This document shows positions 54,731-64,000 of a DNA stretch of 64,000 nt, one piece after another. Every line of letters starts with the position of its first letter. Position 1 is the stretch's first letter. Both the position numbers and the translations under genes were made by a program. The stretch is from Vanessa cardui (taxonomy: Eukaryota; Arthropoda; Insecta; Lepidoptera; Nymphalidae): assembly GCF_905220365.1 (NCBI RefSeq), contig NC_061136.1, forward strand, positions 10,085,702 to 10,149,701, in the 5' to 3' direction. The notes under the pieces are model-generated. The model saw only the letters and a program-made list of their open reading frames with translations, was not told the DNA's origin and searched no databases.

Positions 54731-55501
54731 TTCCAAAATTGAATTTAGAATAAGCTGTGCGTCCAAAAAGTTTTCAAACTTGCAAATGTAGAGCCAAAAC
54801 GATTTTATTTTGTATTAAGTTGACGTTGACGTACAAACCTTAATGTTAATAAAATTTAATTGCAAAACGAAATGCTTATTATGTCTAAGGAAAAATCATG
54901 TAGATTTTATTATTTCCTTTCCTTGAAGAGTTAGAAAACCGATTATTTAAAGTTTAGATTCAGGGTATTAATTGTTACCCACGAGTAAGTTCGCATTAAA
55001 TCACTTTATTTTAATGGTGTTTGCTAACTTCATAAAATTTAATAATATACATTGTTTTTACTCTTAACAAGCCTTGATAAATAAATAAATAATAATTCTA
55101 TTTTTAAATAAGGTACCTATTCCAATAAAAGACAACATAATTATCGTTTTTCCATCTTACAACTCACACTCTTGTTTGAAAATCACTTTCCAATTGGTAA
55201 TTCCAATAGGAATATATTTCTTGAAACGCATTGTAAAACTACTTTCAAAATCTTATTGGAATATCATTATCATCCTCCTGCCCTTATCCCAATTTACTTG
55301 GAATAATATTATTTAAAAAAGAATACACGTTTTAAAGAAATGTGGTGAATACCTAAAAAAAATCTGCCAAATTCAAAAAAAAAATTATGTATTATTTTAA
55401 CAATACAATTTTTAATACTTTTTATAATTATTATAATTAAACTGGATATGCCACCTATTATTGAAAAGCTACCAATAAAAACTTATATCCTATTCGGTAA
55501 C

Positions 55502-56018
55502 AGATGTCGCTAGTGTGTAAATTTTGTAAACTTTAAACTTGTTTGAAGTAGTTTGTTTAACTTTTAACAGATGGTGCTGTCACACGTTATTTTACTCGTA
55601 ACAACAGATAGTAAAAAGTTATTTAAAAATATAAAAGATTAGATAAAGATTATTCATTACATATTTTTAACACTATATATATAAATAAAAAAAATGATAA
55701 TACAAAAACGTTATAACTTAAAAAAGAATAAACTTGATGTTTTATTTTTGTTTAGTATAAAGTAGTTTGTATAAGCTAGTGAAAGGAAATTTATTAAGAC
55801 GTTAAAAGTTTTGATGCTATTGATGTATTCCTATTTCTATTCCTTTAAATAAGTATGGAATAATTTTGTTTAATATTTTCTACATCACAAGTGACGAGTC
55901 AAATTCCGGTTTACAAAGATTTTTGAGTTACTTATGGCCCGATATCCGAAGTAGTACATATGTAGATAGATAGATGTCGCTATACAACTAGTTAATACTT
56001 TATATAATAGATGGCGCT
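55502..56018. repeat. cluster of four AGATGGCGCT-like motifs
   Basis: AGATGTCGCT (55502-55511), AGATGGTGCT (55569-55578), AGATGTCGCT (55972-55981) and AGATGGCGCT (56009-56018) all lie on the + strand within 517 bp. They form two pairs, 67 and 37 bp apart. The core resembles the insect CTCF consensus (AG[A/G][T/G]GGC[G/A]). Such decamers also occur in dispersed lepidopteran repeats, so identity is open. Confidence 0.45.
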
Positions 56019-59000
56019 AAATCTTATTTATATTTTGTAAGCAAATATTTGTATTATTGTAAAAGACTATTTTTTTTCAAGTTAGCTTAGCAGTTACAAT
56101 AATTTATTATATACATGTTTTTTATTTGTTTCAAAGGTATTTGTATTTCAAAAGTATTACTTTCATGATATATCAATCGCGAGGTACGCTAACAAACTAA
56201 ACATCAAGTATGTAAGTACCTGTTATTACAAGCTGAAAGTATTTTTTAATAATAATAACCTAAATATATTAGGAAAATTAATATGACGAAATCACCAAAC
56301 GACCATGTTGATAATTAAACACATACAAATACCATCCATATCACTAGTCGGGTAAAAATAAATAATGCAATAATTCATAGCACGTGCCGACTTAACATCT
56401 AAGCACTAACCAGTATAGATCTAGCAATTGTGGTCCACCACTATTGTCTAAGTACGCCTACAAAGTTCGCAATATGCAATTACAAAGGTATCTTGCAATA
56501 AATCAACTCGCACGATATAACAATTAGCTGGCTCGAGAGCAATGTTAATTAAACAGCAATAATACGGCGACAACAGCTCAGCTTACTTCGAAACTAAGTA
56601 ATGAAAACTGAATTTACTCAAGTTTAAGTCCAATTTCAAACGGTTTTTTATAGGTTTTGGAAACTCGGAAATGTTCCAAGTTTGTTTGTTTGTAAATTTT
56701 GTGTAAACTTTTTTTTATATCATTTATTATAATGCTTTAGAATAAAAGTACAGATAATTAAATAAACCTAGATTTATGAGGTTGACTGATTTAATAAATG
56801 TAGAATTACCTATATATAACCGAATTTTGAAGCTGAGCTTACTTATTTTAATGTTTAAAAAAAAATAACTGTCACTTAGTTGTCGACTCTTTCAACGCAG
56901 GACAATATGTTTAAAAGTTATTGAAATATTTACGGCTCTATAAAAAGAGGAATCAATAACTTAATCTTATAAATTAGGCAATTTTATACACTTATTATTT
57001 ATCCATTCAATATAAAAACTACAGAAAGGGATTCTAACTATAAATCGAAATCAATAATCCATACAGTGAAATCTGCATTAGTGAAAAGTCTATATATTAA
57101 CAACTAAAAACGAAACAGATCAGTATCTATTTATTTTCTATTTGTAATCAGAATTATATTTAATATTATTTTATATGTATAGATGAACTTGAGTTTTATC
57201 GAAACACTTCATTGTTTTAGCGGAGTTGTGTGTGTTTTTGTATAATGTTCTTTAATTATTTGAAGCAATTCTCTGCGAATACTAATATATTTGAATTGAT
57301 AAGAAATGTGTGAAAAGATCATAATGTTAATAGATAATGGATTTAATGAATTTGAAAAACTCGTAAATTAATTATAGATAATTAATTTCTAATATCGCTC
57401 AACCCTTCAAAGATCATTATGCCTCATGACCGTTCAGGAATGCCAGACATTTTGATTGCGCGGCCCGTAATTGATTGCGTTCGCTTTGATTAACAGATTC
57501 CCCACTACCTGGTATACCATACTATAACTGATATAAATAAATAAAACAAGAATCTTCTAACATATTATATCACTGATATTTATCAACGATTGCAAAAAGT
57601 TTGGAATATTTTTATGTCAATATAAAATGTCACAAAACTTGTTTTACTTCAGGAAGTAGGTATAAGAAGTTATTGATTACAGGATTATGTATATTTGTAT
57701 TAATCTTTGGTCGTATCTGAAGACAAGCATATATTCTATTTCTATATATAAATATTTTATTTATTGGAATGAAATTTACATTTAAAGTTGATTGGAAGAG
57801 ACACTAATCCGACTTCAAACAAAAGACGAGCGAATAACATTATTTTTTTTACAACGATCGAATATTTTTTTAAATATGTAAACACACACGGCCCCATTAA
57901 GGCCTCCTTAGAACGAACATCATAATAACACAAACATTGTCACGTGTACATGACAATTCCGTTAACCTCATGAAAAATTATGAATCCTGTGTGGAACGCA
58001 ACTTGTATGATTAAATTCAGAAGTTGGGTCCCGTAATTAGCGGTACATCGCATTTCACTCAAGCTCGTTCTGCCCCGGATTTACTCTGGGGGGTAGTTTA
58101 AAACTGGCTTTTTGATTTAAGGAAAAATTCCTTTTTATGTCAACCGTACAGGTGGGCTCGTTAATTTTTGAAGACCGTCACAACGTTATATGAGGCAATT
58201 GTATTTTTTTTTATTATATGAAATTCTTTAGATGTCACATATGTTAAATGGGTGCCTATGATTGAGTCATGTAAAATCAACTCAACGTAGTAGTAATTAT
58301 ATTAAGATTTAATGATACTTTTAGTATTGAATAGCTGAAAATAATTACTCGTACCTAAATAATGAATAATATTCATTATGCAAAATTATGGCATAAGTAA
58401 TGACGTAGGTAAATTTTAATTAATTTGTTTAAAAAAAATAAGAACACCTTATAATATTGCAGAATTTGTGACAGTTTCATTAAAAATTTGAAGTTCCAAT
58501 GTATTTGAAACTGTGTTGTTTCATTATTCTATCTATGAGTACATTAGGTATTTATCCGTTTAGAATACATATATTATTTCGATTTTTAAGCGATAATGTT
58601 TCAACTGTAATAATTAAATAAGAAATTTGTATGAAAGTCATTCCAATTTTTATCTTCTAATATATAATTTTTTTTTCTCAAAATTATCCTATCCTATTCA
58701 TTGTTGATATCAGTCCACTATCAATATTAAGTTAATATAAATCGCTTATAAAACATTTAGTTAATTGTAATCTGATTCATATTTGTCCTGATAAATTTAT
58801 ACTCAAACAAATATAGGTCTTTTAACAAATGCCGTAATTAGTAGCAGATCTAAAGAAACAACTTTAAGATTAATACGTACGGGTTTAGTAATTAATTAAC
58901 GTCTCATAGATACGCCTCTATTCCTTCGCAATGCTTCAAACGTCCTTTCGAAGTGGCTCAAATACTTTTCAGTATCGTTTTCACCTGTCTATTGCTGTTT

Positions 59001-62000
59001 CGAAAACTTTATTTTTTTTCAATTTGTAAAATCGTGATGTTTTTGTTTTAATGTTTAATTCATTGTGACTATTGTACACCTTATATCCAGTCAATACTGA
59101 AGAAATTGCTATGTGTACAGATCAGCTTCTTATAAAATATTATTTACGTTAAATATTTAACGTGTATGCATATTTCTATTGAGAAGTTAATTCATTAATA
59201 AAATAATTTACGTCAAATTCACAGAAAATTATAAATCTTTTAATTTAAAAAACCCATCTAGACGCCTAGATACGAACTAGGTTTATAAATATAACCCCTA
59301 TCTTCCGCTTTCATGTCTGAACGTCAAAAATAAATCAAAAACACTTAACGATCCCACAATAGCGCTCTAATTGACAAATAGTGGAAATGATAAATACAAG
59401 CGCTGAGAATTACCTAAAATACCTTCTTTGATCGTCATTTGATTAACAGCTACCGACCGACGAACGAGAAATGGCATTAATATTCTTTTTAATTCGGTCC
59501 ACACTATACTACGTACACAGAATAAATTGTGTTTTAGAAATGACATCGACTAACGTACAAAATAAAAGCTAAAATTTTTCGAAAACAATTTTCGTGAAAC
59601 GTTCTTTATTTTTATCATTAAATTTGAATATTCATTTTTTAGTAAGTTATAGTTTTACGTATCACTTCTAATGTTCAATGTTCTATGAATTAGATAATGT
59701 ATTTTAGTATGATTTATGCAATATTAGCACTTTAAATATGCGAGCTGTATCGTGGTTTTCGCGGTAACGCGTAGCAACCGAATGATATACCAATATGTAA
59801 TTTTTCAATTATATCAACAGTTATTTATTACCTGTATCACATACACTAAGAGGACATTGTACATTTATTTAACGTCGGACGTGACATATATTCCGCAATG
59901 TTAACACTTCGTTTGATGATTCTCATTAGATTCGATGTTCTCTTTTCGTTTAAATAAATCCGCTTCATTTATCTTAAAAAATAAGTTCCACTACGATTTC
60001 AATTAATAACAAGTAACAAAGTCTAAATAATAAATTACACATTTCGTCAAATACTTAATAAACATCGTCGGTTTTGTGAGATGAACGTAAATACAATGTT
60101 ATATTTTCGTCAAATCGCAACAAAGTTATGTATCCAAGTAAACATTCTTACGAAACAAACGAGTTATTTATTTTTATGTTCAAAAAAGAAAACATGCATG
60201 AAAACGCTGCAACCTTTGACTCCTTCCAGGAAGACAACATTTTTCCATAAACTTAGTAGCAAACTAATTACCTCTCATGTCGTATATAAACACCGTAAAC
60301 AAATGATTAGCATACGAAAACGATTCTTAAAGTTAACGTTGTAGGGATCAAATTATCGTACAGCGTTATAGGTCAGCGTGGACGTATCAAAAGGGCATGA
60401 GAACGCCTTGCTCTAAGTCTGACTCAGAACCAGTCGTGAAATAAATCAAACCGGCATACTCGGTTATCAAATTATCAAAAGCACGTGAGTCTGTTAATTT
60501 CCTCGTCGGTCAGTATAAAGACATGTTCCTTGAACCGGGTCTCGCTCCGAGATTTTATCTTAAACTCGTAATTGCAGACTAGAAACATTAGCTCATATAC
60601 GTTAAAGATTAAAAAAATAGATTAACAATAATGTAACTAATACAGTTTAGGGTTAGTGCTAACCTGTAGTTAATTCGTAATCGTTTAATTATAATAATTA
60701 ACAAATAATTAATTATTTTGACGAACAAGCAATCAATCTATTTCAATGCGTTACATAAGAATTGAAAATTATTTTCATTCATAACTTTATTCAAATACAA
60801 AACATAAACTGCTTTGCATTTCATAGATTTAATTTATTTTTTAATCGTGGTTTGTACTTAAGTATGGTTCGAATCTTAGCAGGCTCCACATGAATCCAAT
60901 TAATTATTCATCTCTAAAGTAGGCTCTCGTGTTCTATTGATAATTCAATGGAGTCAATTACAAGTCTATATTTATATCGGAATGTAAATATTTTCACGAA
61001 ACTAAGAGAAAATGAATTATTAATGAGTTGTCCATGAATATGACTTCGCTGTAGGCCCCTGCGTAATAAATCTTAATGTAGAAGTTTTTAATGAATCAAG
61101 ATATTTTAAACGTATAGAATTTTGTAGATTGGACACAGCTAGTGGTTGGAATGTAAATGGAAATTGAAAATTAAAAAAATGCGAGGGTCGTATGCCGTGG
61201 GGGGGCCGCTAAATCGTAAATTTAAATTGTCCATCCCTCAACATGCAAATTTTCCGAATAGACATACTTTTCAATTGTGTCTTGGCACTGAACAATTGCT
61301 ATTCGAAAGAATTAGACTTTGTATTTGAAATATAGGATTTGAACGTTTTATCTTAACAATCCATTTTATTTTGTATCGTATTGTACGAAGATCTGTACGC
61401 ATCTGAAAATTAATATCATAACTAAAAAAATTGATATGTAGTACTTGTTACTTTTATGAATTAAATTAAAATAAAGATATTTTTACTTTTTATTTTTATT
61501 TACATCCAAATTTACAAAGTACTATTTGTGATGAACAAAATTGTATAGAGAGAGGCCGCCATCATTAACTGTCGCTAATGAAGCTTGAATCTTTGGGTTT
61601 TAACTAAGCGAGTCAGCTTTTAGGGGCGGTACGATTTTCGAGTACCTACCAAGGCGTACAATTTTTTTACTTAATACATGAGTTTAACAAACCATATCAA
61701 AACATACGACGACGTGACTTTTGAACGACGTGCTGAATCTTTTCAGTAGCGAAGACGTAGAAAATGGTCGTAAACAAGATTATCTGCGGACACGTCTCGC
61801 GGTTCTCAGATATTGTCTAAAATATGTTTTTTTTTTCTTATGATGTTCGATATTAGTGTACATTTTACTAGCTATGGTGCTTTGTAAATTCTAGTAGCTG
61901 TCGTATTAAGTACGTCATAAATTTCACACTTAAGAACCAGTAGTTTTAGATGTGATGATAACGTCGCGATTTCGGTGGTACTTGTCTCTCAAAATTCGAA

Positions 62001-62130
62001 TTAACGTCAGTGTAATGTTATGTTGTCGGGCAGCGGTACGGTTGTCACTCATGCTCCATCAAGTGCTGCGAAATGTCGAGGATGTGACACCGGGTCAGCC
62101 ACGTGTCGTAGGAGACGTGACATTATTTCA

Positions 62131-62160
62131 TCTTACTGTCTCATTTTTCAGAATTCGCCT
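62131..62160 (+). promoter_or_regulatory. alternative 3' splice acceptor candidate upstream of the Antp coding exon
   Basis: A pyrimidine-rich run (TTACTGTCTCATTTTTCAG) ends at AG 62150-62151. The following bases AATTCGCC...TTCTGA closely resemble those after the main acceptor (ATTCGCC...TTTCTGA). No convincing 5' donor lies between 62152 and 62487, so use of this site would most likely extend the coding exon by 336 nt. The 200 bp before it (61950-62130) has higher GC than its surroundings. Confidence 0.35.
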
Positions 62161-62503
62161 CTTCTGACATAGCCGGAATTCGTGGCTGGTTCGTTTTATA
62201 ATGTACCGTTTAGTTATTTGAAACGTAGGGGGCCATATTGCAATCATATTGACACTAATAGGCGTTTACTCAAAACTCATAAGGTTTTATGAATGCATAT
62301 GGGATATTAGTCGTAAGCAGTTCATTATGTTGTGAACAGTTTGTTCGGTGGCAACACGAAACGCCTCGGGCAACTCAGTAAGCTCGCCAATAATAACATT
62401 CAAACGATCGATAGCAGTTTAATTTCCCATACCAATTAAAAATAGTTTATTTTTATCCAACTAAGTGCATCAACCTTATCTTTTCAGATTCGCCGAGTTT
62501 CTG

Positions 62504-62569
62504 ATGAGGATACACCGTCCGCTGGCACATCGTGAAACAGCTGCAGTGGGATCAATCGCTGCTGTGTAG
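62504..62569 (+). other. upstream ORF 1 in the Antp leader (21 codons)
   Basis: An ATG at 62504 opens a 21-codon frame ending in TAG at 62567-62569, within the leader part of the coding exon and out of frame with Antp (offset 181 nt). It would be included in any mRNA using the 62488 acceptor. Drosophila Antp leaders are also rich in upstream AUGs and are reported to use internal initiation, so a translational control role is plausible. The peptide itself resembles nothing I know. Confidence 0.5.
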
Positions 62570-62572
62570 TGA

Positions 62573-62596
62573 ATGGAATCCGAAGTGCTTGTGTAG
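62573..62596 (+). other. upstream ORF 2 in the Antp leader (7 codons)
   Basis: An ATG at 62573 begins four bases after the first upstream ORF stops and runs seven codons (MESEVLV) to TAG at 62594-62596. The two mini-ORFs are almost adjacent and end 88 nt before the Antp start codon. That spacing would allow reinitiation. A regulatory role is inferred only from position. Confidence 0.45.
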
Positions 62597-62684
62597 TGAC
62601 TGATAGCGTGATAGTGTCGGCCTTAGTGGCCGAAATCCTGCGACGGAAGATACGGACGCGAGCCACGCGGGCTGTGGGCCCGCG

Positions 62685-63345
62685 ATGAGCGCTAACAACT
62701 GCGACAGCATGACATATTTCTCAAACGCTTACATGCCAGACATGAGGAACGGAGGTGGACACGACCATCAACAAGCACATGCGCACTATGGCGCTGTGCC
62801 ACAGCAGGGACACGAGATGGAAGGATGCGACCAGCAGCTCAGGCCAGCGCAGCATCATTACCCCGCGCAGCCGGCACCTGGAATGCCTTACCCAAGGTTT
62901 CCACCCTATGACAGGTTGGGCTATTATCAACAAATGGAACAGAATGGATACCGGCCTGATAGTCCGTCTCAGATGGGACACATGGGTCCAAAAACAGATG
63001 GTTATGGCCCAAATGGTCATCAACCCCCAACTCCTGCAGTCTACACGTCGTGCAAGCTACAGGCAGCAGCAGCTACGGCTGGTGGAGTGCCTGGAAGTCC
63101 CCCTTTGGAGCAGGCGCAACAGATGCCGCATCACATGCATCCCCAGCAGCATATGGCCCAGCATGGGATGCCACCACACCAGCAACACCTCATGTACCCC
63201 GTGGACGATATGCAGCATCAGACACAGATGCCTCCCATGCATCAGCAGTCAATGCACGCGCAACAGGCACCTCCTCAACAACCCCCGCCAAATACCAATG
63301 CGTCGCTGCCCAGTCCACTCTACCCTTGGATGCGAAGTCAGTTCG
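62685..63345 (+). CDS. Antp: Antennapedia homeobox protein, first coding exon (N-terminal 220 residues; 3' partial)
   Basis: Antp is a nuclear Hox transcription factor that sets thoracic segment identity. This exon encodes the non-homeodomain N-terminus. Visible blocks are MTYFSNAYM at residues 9-17 (the conserved N-terminal Tyr-Phe motif), MPYPRFPPYDR at 67-77, SCKLQAA at 122-128, GSPPLEQ at 137-143, and LYPWMRSQFG at 212-221. YPWM at 213-216 is the hexapeptide that contacts the Exd/Pbx cofactor. Residues 26-65 and 144-204 are rich in Gln, His, Pro and Met, as is usual for insect Antp. The start is the first in-frame ATG after an in-frame TGA-TAG pair (62601-62606) and has a purine at -3. 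The exon ends in phase 1: Phe220 is complete and Gly221 is split by the donor GTAAGT at 63346. The open frame continues to 63410, but that tail (KCSFFII...) is intron read-through. The homeodomain exon lies outside the window. Identification is by recognition of family motifs, without an alignment. Confidence 0.97.
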
Positions 63346-64000
63346 GTAAGTGTTCATTTTTTATTATCTCAATCTTACATTTAAAATTGAAAAAGAACGA
63401 TCTGTCTTGAGATCTCTTCGGTAGTCGTCCGATGTTAAAAGTAAAAGTTAGTTAATTGGGTCTGACGATTTGCACAATATACTAACAGGTAGCTAAGAAG
63501 TAATACAAAGTAATTTGCAAATTCATTTATGCCCCACGTGCGCATTGATGACGAACAAAAGTGCCAAAAACAATGCCGTCCGCTCTAATCCCGGGTTATT
63601 TATGGGCTGAACAACCATTCAAAAGGAATTTCACTTTTCATAAAATTTACAACTTCGAACACAAAAGCGCTCACCTTCTGTTTTGCTGACGCCGATCGTG
63701 AACAATGCGGTTTCGAGTTACGCTACCGTCTCCTACTGTTTTTGAAATTGTCTAAGATTTAATTTATGGGCAAGTCGGTGATTTTACATTACTCCATTGT
63801 GATCGGTGTCATCATTGAAAGTGCTCTAATGCATGCAATTTTAGTTTGGTCCGTACATTCGCGCTTGCTACTTAAACTAATGGCATCATGTTCAACAAGC
63901 CTTGAAGCGCGCGAGTGATATATAAGTGCAGTAGTGATGTGTAATGTGGAGTATCTCATCTATTAAGTGAAATTTCAATTGAATTGACATTAACGTTTCA
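63346..64000 (+). other. Antp: Antp intron following the hexapeptide exon (start only)
   Basis: This non-coding sequence begins with the donor GTAAGTGTT. It contains a mixed-GC stretch at about 63520-63640 with a CACGTG E-box (63535-63540) and an ATTTATGGGC string, but no exon with a homeodomain. In Antp genes the next coding exon starts with residues leading into the homeodomain, so that exon must lie right of the window. Confidence 0.85.

Larger units (their letters stand above)
43080..62487. other. non-coding stretch, candidate Antp leader intron (proximal)
   Basis: No protein-coding gene is visible. The sequence is strongly AT-rich with many poly-A/T runs. Items within it are listed separately: a SINE relic, a B-box-like remnant, GC-rich islands near 54.0-54.7 kb, AGATGGCGCT-type motifs, homeodomain-type site clusters and an extra acceptor near 62150. 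A mixed-GC patch at 57430-57500 contains GATTGCGCGGCCCGTAATTG. Open frames here (up to 87 codons, 60081-60344) are unremarkable. Confidence 0.65.
62488..63345 (+). other. Antp: Antp exon containing 5' leader and start codon
   Basis: The sequence before 62488 ends in CTTATCTTTTCAG, a good 3' splice site with its AG at 62486-62487. There is no in-frame ATG between it and 62685, and composition changes here from AT-rich intron to mixed sequence. The exon would therefore carry 197 nt of 5' untranslated leader plus 661 nt of coding sequence, 858 nt in all. The donor CG|GTAAGTG is near consensus. An earlier acceptor-like site (AG at 62150-62151) is listed separately and could give a longer form. 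The right boundary is very well supported. The left boundary is inferred from the splice motif only. Confidence 0.75.

Noticed and set aside
58359..58379. ATAATGAAT/ATTCATTAT palindrome
   Set aside because: A nine-base AT-only-type stem is expected by chance in this composition.
61952..62167. 71-codon ORF just upstream of the coding exon (MMITSRFRWYLSL...)
   Set aside because: I briefly considered a transposase remnant, but no motif supports it. It runs across an acceptor-like site and is more likely intron or leader sequence.
62755..63384. 209-codon ORF in a second + frame, plus 60-100-codon ORFs on both strands across the Antp exon
   Set aside because: They are shadows of the CAG/CAT-rich coding exon, with no recognisable domain. 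The Antp frame carries all the conserved motifs.
63346..63410. Continuation of the Antp open frame after SQFG (KCSFFIISI... to a stop)
   Set aside because: It follows a consensus GTAAGTG donor, and its composition is intronic. Antp proteins continue into the homeodomain, encoded elsewhere.
1..64000. Conserved Hox-cluster microRNAs or a CRISPR array
   Set aside because: The known Hox microRNAs (mir-10, mir-993, iab-4) sit in other intervals and no pre-microRNA-length hairpin was seen. No regularly spaced direct repeats are present, and the organism is an animal.

Overview
This window is eukaryotic, AT-rich and almost entirely non-coding. It comes from an insect Hox cluster and carries one recognisable protein-coding segment: the first coding exon of Antennapedia (Antp) on the + strand, near the right end (CDS 62685-63345). 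The exon encodes the Antp amino-terminal region, including the MPYPRFPPYDR block, the SCKLQAA block and the YPWM hexapeptide. It stops at a clean GTAAGT donor, so the homeodomain exon lies beyond position 64000. A 292-bp short interspersed repeat at 6389-6680 belongs to a family I recognise as very common in nymphalid-type butterflies. Together with the Antp sequence this points to a lepidopteran, probably a butterfly.

Layout: 1-14.4 kb is AT-rich non-coding DNA with a few GC-rich islands and the SINE. A dense CpG/GC island at 14.40-14.83 kb, followed by a consensus donor at 15053, looks like a distal promoter with an untranslated leader exon. 15.05-42.1 kb is non-coding and contains islands, hairpins, a three-copy diverged repeat (37.12-37.88 kb) and possible recursive splice sites. 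A second promoter-like GC-rich stretch at 42.08-42.5 kb is followed by about 0.6 kb of leader-like sequence and a GTGAGT donor at 43080. 43.1-62.5 kb is again non-coding, with a decayed SINE relic, a Hox/Exd-like site pair, GC-rich islands near 54 kb and a cluster of AGATGGCGCT-like motifs near 55.5-56.0 kb. The Antp coding exon probably begins at the acceptor ending at 62487 and has a 197-nt 5' leader with two short upstream ORFs.

If the two promoter-like regions belong to Antp, the gene has the two-promoter, long-leader-intron organisation known from Drosophila Antp (P1/P2), with introns of about 47 kb and 19 kb to the coding exon. The promoters, leader exons, ratchet sites and regulatory islands are inferences from base composition and splice-site motifs. 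The coding exon and the SINE are solid. No tRNA, rRNA, CRISPR array or other protein-coding gene was found. The best candidate for something undescribed is the diverged repeat at 37.12-37.88 kb, followed by the possible ratchet splice sites in the Antp leader intron.
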